The position numbers were made by a program, and so were the translations under genes. A DNA stretch of 64,000 nt, from assembly GCF_900188355.1 (NCBI RefSeq), contig NZ_FZNX01000004.1, positions 427,141 to 491,140 on the forward strand, given 5' to 3'. Shown here in pieces: positions 9,267-17,730 of the stretch; the first letter of the stretch is position 1; each line of letters starts with the position of its first letter. The stretch comes from Lutibacter flavus (GTDB lineage Bacteria > Bacteroidota > Bacteroidia > Flavobacteriales > Flavobacteriaceae). The notes beneath the pieces are model-generated. The model did no database searches and had not been told where the DNA came from. It saw only the letters and a program-made list of their open reading frames with translations.

Positions 9267-11018
9267 ATGTCAGATCATCATCATAAAGAAACATTTGTAA
9301 CGAAGTACATTTTTAGTACTGACCATAAAATGATTTCTAAACAGTATTTAGTTACTGGTATTTTTATGGGAGTTATTGGGGTATTCATGTCAATGTTATT
9401 CCGTTTACAAATTGCTTGGCCAGATACTTCATTTAGTATTATTGAAGCGTTTTTAGGCCGTCATCAAGATGGAGGTGTTATGTCTCCAGATATTTATTTA
9501 GCGATTGTAACAATACATGGTACTATAATGGTATTCTTCGTATTAACAGCAGGATTAAGTGGAACTTTTAGTAACTTATTAATTCCATTACAAATTGGAG
9601 CACGTGATATGGCATCTGGATTTTTAAATATGGTTTCATATTGGTTATTCTTTTTGTCTAGTGTAATAATGGTTATTTCTTTATTTGTTGAAGCAGGTCC
9701 GGCATCAGCTGGGTGGACTATTTACCCGCCTTTAAGTGCGTTGCCTCAGGCAATTCCGGGATCAGGTATGGGAATGACTCTTTGGTTAGTTTCAATGGCA
9801 ATATTTATAGCTTCTTCATTATTAGGAGCTTTAAATTATATTGTAACCGTTCTTAATTTGAGAACTGTTGGAATGAAAATGACAAGATTGCCATTAACAA
9901 TTTGGGCGTTTTTTGTTACTGCAATTATAGGGGTTGTTTCATTCCCAGTATTATTATCTGCTGCCTTATTATTAATTTTTGATAGAAGTTTTGGAACGTC
10001 ATTTTTTTTATCAGATATTTTTATTCAAGGAGAAGTTTTACATTATCAAGGAGGATCACCAGTTTTATTTGAACACTTATTTTGGTTTTTAGGTCATCCA
10101 GAAGTTTATATTGTATTATTACCAGCATTAGGTATAACGTCTGAAATTATATCAACAAATTCCAGAAAACCAATTTTTGGTTATAGAGCTATGATTGGTT
10201 CTATAATAGCAATTGCATTTTTATCTACAATTGTATGGGGTCATCATATGTTTATTTCAGGGATGAATCCATTTTTAGGTTCGGTATTTACATTTACAAC
10301 ATTATTAATTGCAATTCCTTCGGCGGTTAAAGCATTTAATTATATAACTACACTTTGGAAAGGAAACCTTCAAATGAATCCGGCAATGCTGTTTTCAATT
10401 GGATTGGTTTCTACATTTATATCTGGAGGTTTAACAGGTTTAGTACTTGGAGATAGCGCTTTAGATATTAATGTTCATGATACTTATTTTGTTGTGGCTC
10501 ACTTCCATTTAGTAATGGGTGTATCTGCTATTTATGGAATGTTTGCCGGAGTTTATCACTGGTTTCCTAAAATGTATGGAAGAATGATGAACAAAACATT
10601 AGGTTATTGGCATTTCTGGATAACTGCTGTTGCAGCTTACGGAGTTTTCTTCCCAATGCATTTTATTGGATTGGCAGGTTTACCACGTAGATATTATTCA
10701 AATACAGCTTTTCCTTTATTTGATGACGTAGCTGATGTAAATATTGTAATTACACTATTTGCAATTCTGGGTGGTGCTGCGCAAATCATATTCTTAGCAA
10801 ATTTCTTTATTAGTATATACAAAGGAAAAAAGGCAGAACAAAATCCTTGGAGATCTAATACTTTAGAGTGGACAACTCCGGTTGAACATATACATGGAAA
10901 CTGGCCAGGAGAAATACCAGCTGTTCACCGTTGGCCATATGATTATAGTAAACCAGGTCACGATGAAGATTTTGTATCTCAAGTAGTACCGTTATACGAA
11001 GGCGAAGAGGAATCTTAA
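9267..11018 (+). CDS. coxA: Cytochrome c oxidase subunit I
   Basis: This is the catalytic subunit that reduces O2 to water and pumps protons. The haem-copper ligands are all visible: HPEVY (His-Tyr cross-link) near residue 276, the HH pair in GHHMFISGMNP, and HDTYFVVAHFHLVMG. The frame is open from 9189, but that upstream ATG lies inside coxB. The ATG at 9267 starts the family-typical MSDHHHKE sequence 35 bp after coxB, giving 583 residues, and is preferred. No subunit III gene follows. A terminator comes immediately after. Confidence 0.95.
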   Translation: MSDHHHKETFVTKYIFSTDHKMISKQYLVTGIFMGVIGVFMSMLFRLQIAWPDTSFSIIEAFLGRHQDGGVMSPDIYLAIVTIHGTIMVFFVLTAGLSGTFSNLLIPLQIGARDMASGFLNMVSYWLFFLSSVIMVISLFVEAGPASAGWTIYPPLSALPQAIPGSGMGMTLWLVSMAIFIASSLLGALNYIVTVLNLRTVGMKMTRLPLTIWAFFVTAIIGVVSFPVLLSAALLLIFDRSFGTSFFLSDIFIQGEVLHYQGGSPVLFEHLFWFLGHPEVYIVLLPALGITSEIISTNSRKPIFGYRAMIGSIIAIAFLSTIVWGHHMFISGMNPFLGSVFTFTTLLIAIPSAVKAFNYITTLWKGNLQMNPAMLFSIGLVSTFISGGLTGLVLGDSALDINVHDTYFVVAHFHLVMGVSAIYGMFAGVYHWFPKMYGRMMNKTLGYWHFWITAVAAYGVFFPMHFIGLAGLPRRYYSNTAFPLFDDVADVNIVITLFAILGGAAQIIFLANFFISIYKGKKAEQNPWRSNTLEWTTPVEHIHGNWPGEIPAVHRWPYDYSKPGHDEDFVSQVVPLYEGEEES

Positions 11019-11037
11019 AAGATTAAATAATATATTG

Positions 11038-11071
11038 AAAACCTTTCTAATTTTTTTAGAAAGGTTTTTTT
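11038..11071 (+). terminator. Terminator after coxA
   Basis: A perfect stem (AAAACCTTTCTAA / TTAGAAAGGTTTT core) with a short T-rich loop is followed by a run of T. It separates coxA from ruvB. Confidence 0.88.
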
Positions 11072-11079
11072 ATTTCTGC

Positions 11080-11087
11080 TATCTTTG
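11080..11087 (+). promoter_or_regulatory. Candidate -7 box for ruvB (TATCTTTG), leaderless layout
   Basis: An exact TAnnTTTG match ends only 5 nt before the ruvB ATG. Because transcription in this phylum starts a few bases after this box, the mRNA should begin at or next to the AUG. Confidence 0.6.
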
Positions 11088-11092
11088 TTTTT

Positions 11093-12115
11093 ATGAACGA
11101 AAACTTGAATCCTGATAAAGAACATTTTTCATCCGAAGAATTGGATGTAGAAAAAAAATTGAGACCTTTAAGTTTTGAGGATTTTACAGGACAAGAACAA
11201 GTTTTAGAAAATTTAAAGATTTTTGTTGAAGCTGCAAATTTACGTGAGGAAGCATTGGATCATACTTTATTTCATGGACCACCTGGACTTGGAAAAACTA
11301 CACTAGCACACATTTTAGCAAATGAATTAAATGTTGGATTAAAAATTACTTCCGGACCTGTATTAGACAAACCAGGGGATTTAGCGGGTTTACTTACAAA
11401 TTTAAGTGAGCGTGACGTTTTATTTATTGATGAAATTCATAGGTTAAGTCCAATTGTGGAGGAATATTTGTACTCAGCTATGGAAGATTATCGTATTGAT
11501 ATTATGATTGAGTCTGGACCAAATGCTAGAACTGTACAAATAGATTTGGAGCCTTTTACATTGATTGGAGCTACTACACGTTCCGGATTGTTAACGGCAC
11601 CTATGCGTGCTCGTTTTGGAATTAGTAGCCGATTACAATATTATAATACAGAATTATTAACTACAATTGTTCAAAGAAGTTCAATCATTTTAAAAGTGCC
11701 AACTTCAATGGAAGCTGCAATAGAGATTGCAGGAAGGAGTAGAGGAACCCCTCGAATTGCGAATGCGCTACTTCGTAGAGTGCGTGATTTTGCACAAATT
11801 AAAGGTGATGGTACAATTACAATTGAAATTGCAAAATATGCTTTAAACGCTTTAAATGTGGATGCACATGGTTTAGATGAAATGGATAATAAAATTTTAA
11901 CAACTTTAATTGATAAATTTAAAGGAGGGCCTGTTGGAATTAGTACTTTATCTACTGCGGTAGGTGAAAACTCAGAAACAATTGAAGAAGTTTACGAGCC
12001 TTTTTTAATACAAGAAGGTTTTATTATGCGTACTCCACGAGGTCGGGAAGTAACAGACTTAGCGTATAAACATTTAGGAAGAATTAAAGGTACTTCACAG
12101 GGAGAATTGTTTTAA
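11093..12115 (+). CDS. ruvB: Holliday junction branch migration helicase RuvB
   Basis: This is the hexameric AAA+ motor that drives branch migration with RuvA. Walker A (GPPGLGKT) lies near residue 63, Walker B (LFIDEIH) near residue 113, sensor I (GATTRSG) and the arginine-finger region ([11 protein letters not shown]) follow. The C-terminal winged helix contains [18 protein letters not shown]. The 340-residue length is normal. It appears to be transcribed alone, with a terminator upstream and a new promoter after its stop. Confidence 0.96.
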   Translation: MNENLNPDKEHFSSEELDVEKKLRPLSFEDFTGQEQVLENLKIFVEAANLREEALDHTLFHGPPGLGKTTLAHILANELNVGLKITSGPVLDKPGDLAGLLTNLSERDVLFIDEIHRLSPIVEEYLYSAMEDYRIDIMIESGPNARTVQIDLEPFTLIGATTRSGLLTAPMRARFGISSRLQYYNTELLTTIVQRSSIILKVPTSMEAAIEIAGRSRGTPRIANALLRRVRDFAQIKGDGTITIEIAKYALNALNVDAHGLDEMDNKILTTLIDKFKGGPVGISTLSTAVGENSETIEEVYEPFLIQEGFIMRTPRGREVTDLAYKHLGRIKGTSQGELF

Positions 12116-12118
12116 ATG

Positions 12119-12140
12119 TATTGTGACTTATGTCACAATA
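12119..12140 (+). promoter_or_regulatory. CRP/FNR-type inverted repeat upstream of the sulP pair
   Basis: The perfect inverted repeat TATTGTGAC-TTAT-GTCACAATA contains TGTGA-N6-TCACA, the classical CRP-family half-site layout. Its centre (12129.5) is 28.5 bp upstream of the first base of the -7 box at 12158, which puts it about -40 from the predicted start, the class II activator position. Related sites in the same geometry stand at 15684 and 17252. Confidence 0.75.
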
Positions 12141-12157
12141 CTAAATTAATATCATAT

Positions 12158-12165
12158 TACTTTTG
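12158..12165 (+). promoter_or_regulatory. Candidate -7 box for the sulP pair (TACTTTTG)
   Basis: An exact TAnnTTTG match lies 28 bp before the chosen ATG at 12194. There is no TTG at the -33 position, which fits an activator-dependent promoter using the inverted repeat just upstream. Confidence 0.6.
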
Positions 12166-12193
12166 TAGTACTAAAAACTCTAAATATATCTAT

Positions 12194-13924
12194 ATGAGTT
12201 TAAAAAAAATATTCCCTTTTTTAATTTGGTTACCATTAACCAAAACGACCTGGAAAGATGATTTAATTGCAGGAATAACAGGTACAATTATTGTTATACC
12301 TCAAGCAGTTGCTTTTGCAATGATTGCGGGCTTACCACCAGTTTATGGGTTTTATACCGCAATGATAACACCAATAATTGCTGCACTTTTTGGATCTTCA
12401 TATCACTTGATATCTGGACCAACTACAGCTATTTCAATTGTGGTTTATTCAACATTAGTTAAGTTTGTAAGTCCGGAAACGGAATTAGAAACCTATATTT
12501 CACTGGCTTTAGTTCTTACCTTTTTAGCTGGTTTCTTTCAATTTATGATGGGAATACTGCGAATGGGTAAATTAGTAAATTTCGTTTCTCATTCGGTAAT
12601 AATAGGATTTACCGCTGGAGCAGGAATTTTAATTGCTTTTAAACAACTGCAACATGTATTTGGAATAAAAGTACCTCAAGGGAGTACAATTCTTGAGATA
12701 TTAGCATATATAGCCAATCATCTTTCAGAAACAAATTGGTATGTTTTTATTGTAGCGACCGGAACATTATTTATTGCATTGATTATAAGGTTTTTAATAA
12801 AACCTTTGTCAAAATATTATATGCTAATAGCAATGGTATTAGGAAGTGTTTTGGCCATTTTATTAGGCGGCGATGTTAATGGAATTGAAACAGTTGGAGA
12901 AATACCATCAAACTTACCACCATTTAGAATACCAGATTTGAGTTATGATAATGTTAACACATTGAGCTCGGGAGCAATGGTGTTAGCCCTACTAGGATTA
13001 ATTGAAGCTGTTGCTATTGGAAGGTCAATTGCTTTACATACACATCAAAAAATTGATGGAAATCAAGAATTTATAGGTCAGGGAGTATCGAATTTAGTAG
13101 CCAGTTTTTTTTCAAGTTATGCGGGTTCGGGTTCATTTACAAGATCGGGTGTTAATCATCAGGCAGGAGCAAAAACCCCGTTATCTGCTATTTTTGCATC
13201 TATTTTTTTAATGATAGTGTTGTTGCTCCTGGCTAATTATGCTTCTTATTTACCAAAAGCCGCAATGGGAGGTATTATTTTATTGGTGGGATACAACTTA
13301 ATAGACTTTCATCATATAAAACAAGTATATAAAAGTAGTGGTAAAGAATTAATAATTTTAGCTATCACCTTACTAGGAACGCTGTTTTTTGATCTTGAGT
13401 TTGCATTATTGGCCGGAATTATTACTTCTTTTTTCTTTTATTTAGATAGAACTTCAAAACCAAACATTGCCGTAATTGCACTTAATAAGGAAAAGAGATT
13501 TGTAAATAAAATTAGGGATTTAGATGCTGTTGAATGTTCAAATTTAAAAATTATTAGAATTGATGGATCTATATATTTTGGTTCAATAGAAAAGATTTCA
13601 GATTTCTTATCAAAACTTTATGATGAGAATAAAATTCAGCATGTTTTAATTGCAGGAGAAGGAATAAATTTTATTGATTTGGCGGCGGCAGAATGGTTAT
13701 CTAATGAAATTCTAAAATGGCAAAAAAACAGGGGAGGGATTTATATTTCAGGATTAAAAATAATAAGTCAGGATGTTTTAGAAAAAGGAGGTTTTATTGA
13801 TAAAATTGGAAAGGATATTTTCTTTAAAGATAAAAATACTGCTATTGCAGAAATTCATAAAAGAATTAATAAACCCTGCGAATTTAAAGTTTTTGAGGAG
13901 TGTAACGTAAAAGTTGAAGGTTAA
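12194..13924 (+). CDS. SulP family anion transporter (first of two)
   Basis: This is a SulP/SLC26 transporter with about 12-14 membrane helices followed by a cytoplasmic STAS domain. Signatures include the N-terminal GLPPVYGFYTAMITP and GAKTPLSA. The STAS core is at about residues 455-560. The frame opens at 12116, but that ATG lies inside the predicted operator and upstream of the transcription start. The ATG at 12194 (MSLKKIFPFL) is therefore chosen, giving 576 residues. The next gene overlaps its stop by one base (TAATG). The substrate may be sulfate or another anion such as sulfite, bicarbonate or thiosulfate. Position beside sulfur-oxidation genes favours a sulfur oxyanion. Confidence 0.88.
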   Translation: MSLKKIFPFLIWLPLTKTTWKDDLIAGITGTIIVIPQAVAFAMIAGLPPVYGFYTAMITPIIAALFGSSYHLISGPTTAISIVVYSTLVKFVSPETELETYISLALVLTFLAGFFQFMMGILRMGKLVNFVSHSVIIGFTAGAGILIAFKQLQHVFGIKVPQGSTILEILAYIANHLSETNWYVFIVATGTLFIALIIRFLIKPLSKYYMLIAMVLGSVLAILLGGDVNGIETVGEIPSNLPPFRIPDLSYDNVNTLSSGAMVLALLGLIEAVAIGRSIALHTHQKIDGNQEFIGQGVSNLVASFFSSYAGSGSFTRSGVNHQAGAKTPLSAIFASIFLMIVLLLLANYASYLPKAAMGGIILLVGYNLIDFHHIKQVYKSSGKELIILAITLLGTLFFDLEFALLAGIITSFFFYLDRTSKPNIAVIALNKEKRFVNKIRDLDAVECSNLKIIRIDGSIYFGSIEKISDFLSKLYDENKIQHVLIAGEGINFIDLAAAEWLSNEILKWQKNRGGIYISGLKIISQDVLEKGGFIDKIGKDIFFKDKNTAIAEIHKRINKPCEFKVFEECNVKVEG

Positions 13925-15660
13925 TGAATCTTAAAAACATTTTGCCAATTTTAGAGTGGCTTCCAAATTATAAAAACGCTTGGCTAAAAGGAGATCTTGG
14001 GGCGGGTTTAACTGTTGGAATTATGTTAATTCCACAAGGAATTGCTTATGCAATGATTGCGGGTTTACCCCCAATTTACGGTTTGTATACAGCAATGATT
14101 CCTCAAATTGTGTATGCTATTTTTGGAACATCTCGTCAATTAGCAGTTGGACCTGTCGCAATGGATTCACTTATAGTAGCCTCTGGAGTTGTGGCATTGG
14201 CTCAAATTGGAACTCAGCATTTTATTGAATTTGCTATTCTTTTGGCGTTTATGATGGGGGTTTTACAGGTGTTTTTTGGTTTTTTTAAGTTGGGTTTTTT
14301 GGTTAATTTTTTATCGAGACCTGTTATAAGTGGATTTACTTCGGCGGCAGCTTTAATAATAGGCTTAAATCAATTGAAACATTTATTAGGGGTTAATATT
14401 CAAAGGGATAATAAAATTCAGGGTATTCTTATAGATGCATTTCAAAATATAAAAGATATTGAATGGATTACAGCTGTAATAGGAATAATTTCAATACTTA
14501 TTTTGCTTTATTTTAAACGATTGTCGAAAAAGATACCGGCAGCATTGGTTGTTGTTGTTTTAGGTATTTTAGCTGTTAGAATATTTCATTTAGAGCAGTT
14601 AGGAGTTCAAATACTTGGAGAAATACCAAAAGGATTACCAGATTTTGTTGTTCCTAAATTTGAAAAAGACACATTAATTAAATTATTTCCAATTGCGTTA
14701 ACATTATCATTAATTGCTTTTTTAGAAGCTATATCAGTTGCAAAAGCAATTGAATTAAAACATAACGATTATAAAGTTAATCCAAATCAAGAATTAATTG
14801 CAATTGGATTAGGTAATATTGTCGGCTCTTTTTTTCAAACATATCCGGCAACGGGAGGTTTATCTAGAACAGCTGTAAACCATCAGGCTGGAGCGAAAAC
14901 GCCTTTAGCAGCAATAATATCTGGGTTAATTGTTGGGTTAACCTTGTTATTTTTAACACCATTATTTTATTACTTACCAAAAGCTGTTCTTGGTGCAATA
15001 ATTATAGTTGCGGTAATTGGATTGTTAGATTTTTCAGTACCAAAACAATTATTAAGATATTCAAGAAGAGAACTTATTATTTTGAATACAACACTTATAG
15101 TAACTGCAACGGTTGGCATAAAAGAAGGAATTTTAATAGGGATTATCTTGTCTATGGCAATGTTAATTTATAGAAGTACAAAGCCACATATTGCAATTTT
15201 GGGAAAAGTTCCTGACACACATTTTTATAGAAATGTTTCAAGATTTGAAGGCTTGTTGGAAGTAAAGGAAGATATTTTAATTGTAAGATTTGATGCTCAA
15301 ATATTTTTTGCAAATGTGGCATTTTTCAAAGATAAATTAGAAGAATTTGTAATTGAAAAAGGGGATAAAATAAAACTTATTATCATTGATGGAGAAAGCA
15401 TTAATAGTATTGATAGTTCGGGTATTTATATGTTGAGAGATGTAATAAATAAATATAAAAGGATGAATATCGAGATTGCTTTTAGCGGAATGAAAGGACC
15501 TGTTCGAGATATTTTGGATAAAAGTGGAATCATGAAAAAAATAAGCTATAGTAACTGTTTTATGAGTATTCAGGAAGCCATAGACACTTATGAAGATAGT
15601 AAAAAAAATAAAGATATTGAAGTGAAATATTTTGATTATCTTAAACAAACAAATAATTAA
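13924..15660 (+). CDS. SulP family anion transporter (second of two)
   Basis: This is a second SulP transporter, 578 residues, with the same layout: a multi-helix core with GLPPIYGLYTAMIPQ and GAKTPLAA, then a STAS domain near residues 440-550 (IDGESINSIDSSGIYM). It is clearly paralogous to its upstream neighbour but diverged, and the start overlaps the previous stop by one base, so the two are translationally coupled. A heteromeric or two-substrate system is possible. No terminator is seen after it, and the next gene has its own promoter. Confidence 0.88.
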   Translation: MNLKNILPILEWLPNYKNAWLKGDLGAGLTVGIMLIPQGIAYAMIAGLPPIYGLYTAMIPQIVYAIFGTSRQLAVGPVAMDSLIVASGVVALAQIGTQHFIEFAILLAFMMGVLQVFFGFFKLGFLVNFLSRPVISGFTSAAALIIGLNQLKHLLGVNIQRDNKIQGILIDAFQNIKDIEWITAVIGIISILILLYFKRLSKKIPAALVVVVLGILAVRIFHLEQLGVQILGEIPKGLPDFVVPKFEKDTLIKLFPIALTLSLIAFLEAISVAKAIELKHNDYKVNPNQELIAIGLGNIVGSFFQTYPATGGLSRTAVNHQAGAKTPLAAIISGLIVGLTLLFLTPLFYYLPKAVLGAIIIVAVIGLLDFSVPKQLLRYSRRELIILNTTLIVTATVGIKEGILIGIILSMAMLIYRSTKPHIAILGKVPDTHFYRNVSRFEGLLEVKEDILIVRFDAQIFFANVAFFKDKLEEFVIEKGDKIKLIIIDGESINSIDSSGIYMLRDVINKYKRMNIEIAFSGMKGPVRDILDKSGIMKKISYSNCFMSIQEAIDTYEDSKKNKDIEVKYFDYLKQTNN

Positions 15661-15683
15661 AATATTCTTAAAATTATCAACTA

Positions 15684-15699
15684 TGTAACCTCGATTACA
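15684..15699 (+). promoter_or_regulatory. CRP/FNR-type inverted repeat upstream of the CstB-like gene
   Basis: The site is TGTAAC-CTCG-ATTACA, with TGTAA / TTACA arms around 6 bp. Its centre at 15691.5 is exactly 28.5 bp upstream of the -7 box at 15720, the same distance as at the sulP promoter. Confidence 0.68.
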
Positions 15700-15719
15700 A
15701 AAAGATAATGTGTTTCATG

Positions 15720-15727
15720 TAGATTTG
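15720..15727 (+). promoter_or_regulatory. Candidate -7 box for the CstB-like gene (TAGATTTG)
   Basis: An exact TAnnTTTG match lies 42 bp before the start codon at 15770, with no TTG at -33. Confidence 0.58.
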
Positions 15728-15769
15728 GAAAGTTACAATCAAGTTTAATAATATTAAAATCAGATTATT

Positions 15770-17185
15770 ATGAAAGTAGAACAATTATTTACGGGCTGCT
15801 TGGCAGAGATGGCTTATTACATCCATTCAAATGGAGAAGCAGCAATTATTGACCCTTTAAGAGAAACTGAACCATATATAGAAATGGCAAAAGCGGATGG
15901 AGCTAAAATTAAATATGTATTTTTAACACACTTCCATGCTGATTTTGTTTCTGGACAAGTTGATTTAGCAAAAAAAACTGGAGCAACTATTGTTTTTGGA
16001 CCAAATGCTAGACCAAATTATGATATTCACCAAGGAAAAGATGGCGAGAAATTTAAAATTGGAGATCTTACACTTAAGTTATTGCATACTCCTGGACATA
16101 CAATGGAATCATCATCTTATTTGTTAATTGATGAAGATGGTAAAACACCATATGTGTTTACAGGTGATTGTTTATTTATAGGAGATGTAGGTAGACCGGA
16201 TTTAGCTGTAAAATCAGATTTAACTCAAGCCGATTTAGCAGGTCATTTATTTGATTCTTTACGAAATAAAATTATGACTTTACCAGACGATATTATTGTA
16301 TATCCAAATCATGGTGCCGGTTCAGCTTGTGGTAAAAACATGAGTTCAGAAACTTTTGATACCTTAGGAAATCAAAAGAAAACCAACTATGCTTTAAGAG
16401 CAGATATGACAAAAGAAGAATTTATTAAAGAAGTTACAACTGGTTTAAAGCCAGCGCCTCAGTACTTTGGAAATAATGTTCGTATGAACAAAGGTATAAA
16501 TACTAGTATAGATGAAATTTTAAAAAGAGGTACAACTCCAATTGATGCCGATTCATTTAAAGAAATGAGTGAGCAAGATGATATATTAGTTGTTGATACA
16601 CGTACAAAAGAATTGTATGCAGAAGAAGGAACAGTTCCTGGAGCTTGGTATATTGGTGTTGAAGGTGGTTTTGCACCATGGGTTGGAGCCTTGATTTCAA
16701 ATATCAATCAAAAAATAATTTTTATTGCTGAAGAAGGAAGAGAGCATGAAGTTGTTACACGTTTCTCTCGTGTTGGTTACGATAATACCTTGGGGTATTT
16801 GCGTGGAGGTATCCATTCTTGGCTTGCAGCGGGACATGAAGTTGATAAAATTGGATCAATTTCTGCAGTTGAATTTGCTAACAGATTAAAAAAAGGAGAA
16901 ATAGAAGTACCATTAGATGTTAGAAAAGAATCGGAATACCTATCAGAACATGTGGAAGGTGTTGAGAATTTTCCTTTAGATTTTATTCATTCAAATTTTG
17001 CGGAAATTAACCCAGATAAAGAATATGTTTTACACTGTGCAAGTGGATATCGTTCTTTAATAGCGGCATCAATTTTTAAAGCTAATGGTGTAAAAAATGT
17101 GACAGATGTTAGAGGTGGATTTAAAGATATTAAAGATACTGGTGTAAAACTAACAGATTATGTTTGTCCAACAACATTATTGTAA
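15770..17185 (+). CDS. CstB-like persulfide dioxygenase/rhodanese fusion
   Basis: This is a three-domain sulfur enzyme of 471 residues. Residues 1-240 form a metallo-beta-lactamase domain with the motif THFHADFVSG (H54, H56, D58), the pattern of mono-iron persulfide dioxygenases, plus HTPGHTMESSSY and YPNHGAGSACG. Residues ~260-360 form a rhodanese fold whose active-site loop reads AEEGRE instead of CxxGxR, so it should be inactive. Residues ~375-465 form a second rhodanese with an intact Cys (LHCASGYRS). The order dioxygenase, pseudorhodanese, rhodanese matches staphylococcal CstB, which turns persulfides into thiosulfate or sulfite. It is a monocistronic unit between a promoter and a terminator. 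Confidence 0.9.
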   Translation: MKVEQLFTGCLAEMAYYIHSNGEAAIIDPLRETEPYIEMAKADGAKIKYVFLTHFHADFVSGQVDLAKKTGATIVFGPNARPNYDIHQGKDGEKFKIGDLTLKLLHTPGHTMESSSYLLIDEDGKTPYVFTGDCLFIGDVGRPDLAVKSDLTQADLAGHLFDSLRNKIMTLPDDIIVYPNHGAGSACGKNMSSETFDTLGNQKKTNYALRADMTKEEFIKEVTTGLKPAPQYFGNNVRMNKGINTSIDEILKRGTTPIDADSFKEMSEQDDILVVDTRTKELYAEEGTVPGAWYIGVEGGFAPWVGALISNINQKIIFIAEEGREHEVVTRFSRVGYDNTLGYLRGGIHSWLAAGHEVDKIGSISAVEFANRLKKGEIEVPLDVRKESEYLSEHVEGVENFPLDFIHSNFAEINPDKEYVLHCASGYRSLIAASIFKANGVKNVTDVRGGFKDIKDTGVKLTDYVCPTTLL

Positions 17186-17210
17186 ATGTTCTTTTTTAAT
17201 TTAATGCTTA

Positions 17211-17237
17211 GGGAGTTTTTTAAAACTCCCTTTTTTT
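17211..17237 (+). terminator. Terminator after the CstB-like gene
   Basis: A 9-bp perfect stem (GGGAGTTTT / AAAACTCCC) with a 2-nt centre is followed by seven T residues. Confidence 0.88.
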
Positions 17238-17251
17238 ATTTAAAAAAATCC

Positions 17252-17265
17252 GTAACTTAGGTTAC
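17252..17265 (+). promoter_or_regulatory. CRP/FNR-type inverted repeat upstream of the rhodanese lipoprotein
   Basis: The perfect inverted repeat GTAAC-TTAG-GTTAC is centred at 17258.5, 29.5 bp upstream of the -7 box at 17288. It has the same GTnAC-N4-GTnAC form as the sulP site. Confidence 0.68.
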
Positions 17266-17276
17266 TATATGAGTTA

Positions 17277-17294
17277 AAATGTAAATTTACATTT
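17277..17294 (+). promoter_or_regulatory. 18-bp perfect palindrome over the rhodanese promoter
   Basis: The sequence AAATGTAAA-TTTACATTT is a perfect palindrome covering nearly all of the -7 box. It may be a repressor site that competes with RNA polymerase, although its AT-richness makes chance more likely than for GC-containing sites. Confidence 0.4.
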
Positions 17295-17295
17295 G
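17288..17295 (+). promoter_or_regulatory. Candidate -7 box for the rhodanese unit (TACATTTG)
   Basis: An exact TAnnTTTG match lies 16 bp before the start codon at 17312. Confidence 0.58.
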
Positions 17296-17311
17296 CAAAA
17301 AAATCAAACAA

Positions 17312-17722
17312 ATGAAAACTACTCTAAAACTATCATTATTAATTTTTATTTCTGTTTTAAGTTTAAATTGTAATAATAGCCAATCAACAAAGTCAAAAGC
17401 ACAACAAGGAGCGATAATAAAATTATCACCAAAAGAGTTTAAAGAAAAATCACAAAGTCAAACAATTATTGATATTAGAACTCCACAGGAATTTGCTCAA
17501 GGACACATAGAAGGCGCTGTTAATATTAATTATTTTGATAGGTCGTTTTTAGAGCAAGTTTCTAAATTTGATAAGAATAAACCCATTTTTATTTATTGTA
17601 GATCTGGAAGCAGAACCTCTTCGGCTTCAAAAAAAATGATAAACCAAGGTTTTAGTGAGGTAGCAGATTTGCAAGGAGGAATTATGAATTGGGCTAAAAA
17701 CAAAAATAAAATTGTTAAATAA
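17312..17722 (+). CDS. Rhodanese-like lipoprotein
   Basis: This is a single-domain rhodanese (sulfurtransferase) of 136 residues. The N-terminal signal ends in LSLNC, so it should be a lipoprotein outside the cytoplasm. The catalytic loop CRSGSR starts at Cys96 and carries the two arginines typical of thiosulfate sulfurtransferases. DIRTPQEFAQGHIEGAVN is the usual entry motif. It is followed 8 bp later by the DUF3365 lipoprotein, and the two probably act together on sulfane sulfur in the periplasm. Confidence 0.9.
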   Translation: MKTTLKLSLLIFISVLSLNCNNSQSTKSKAQQGAIIKLSPKEFKEKSQSQTIIDIRTPQEFAQGHIEGAVNINYFDRSFLEQVSKFDKNKPIFIYCRSGSRTSSASKKMINQGFSEVADLQGGIMNWAKNKNKIVK

Positions 17723-17730
17723 TTATAGAA

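Noticed and set aside
12116..12193. A 26-codon N-terminal extension of the first SulP protein from ATG 12116
   Set aside because: The region holds the inverted repeat and the promoter box, so the transcript should begin downstream of that ATG.
13980..14228. An 82-codon plus-strand frame inside the second sulP gene
   Set aside because: It is an out-of-frame shadow with atypical Trp/Ser/Asn-rich content and no conserved features.
15770..17185. Glyoxalase II or beta-lactamase as the identity of the metallo-beta-lactamase protein
   Set aside because: The two C-terminal rhodanese domains and the THFHADFVSG motif fit persulfide dioxygenases better.
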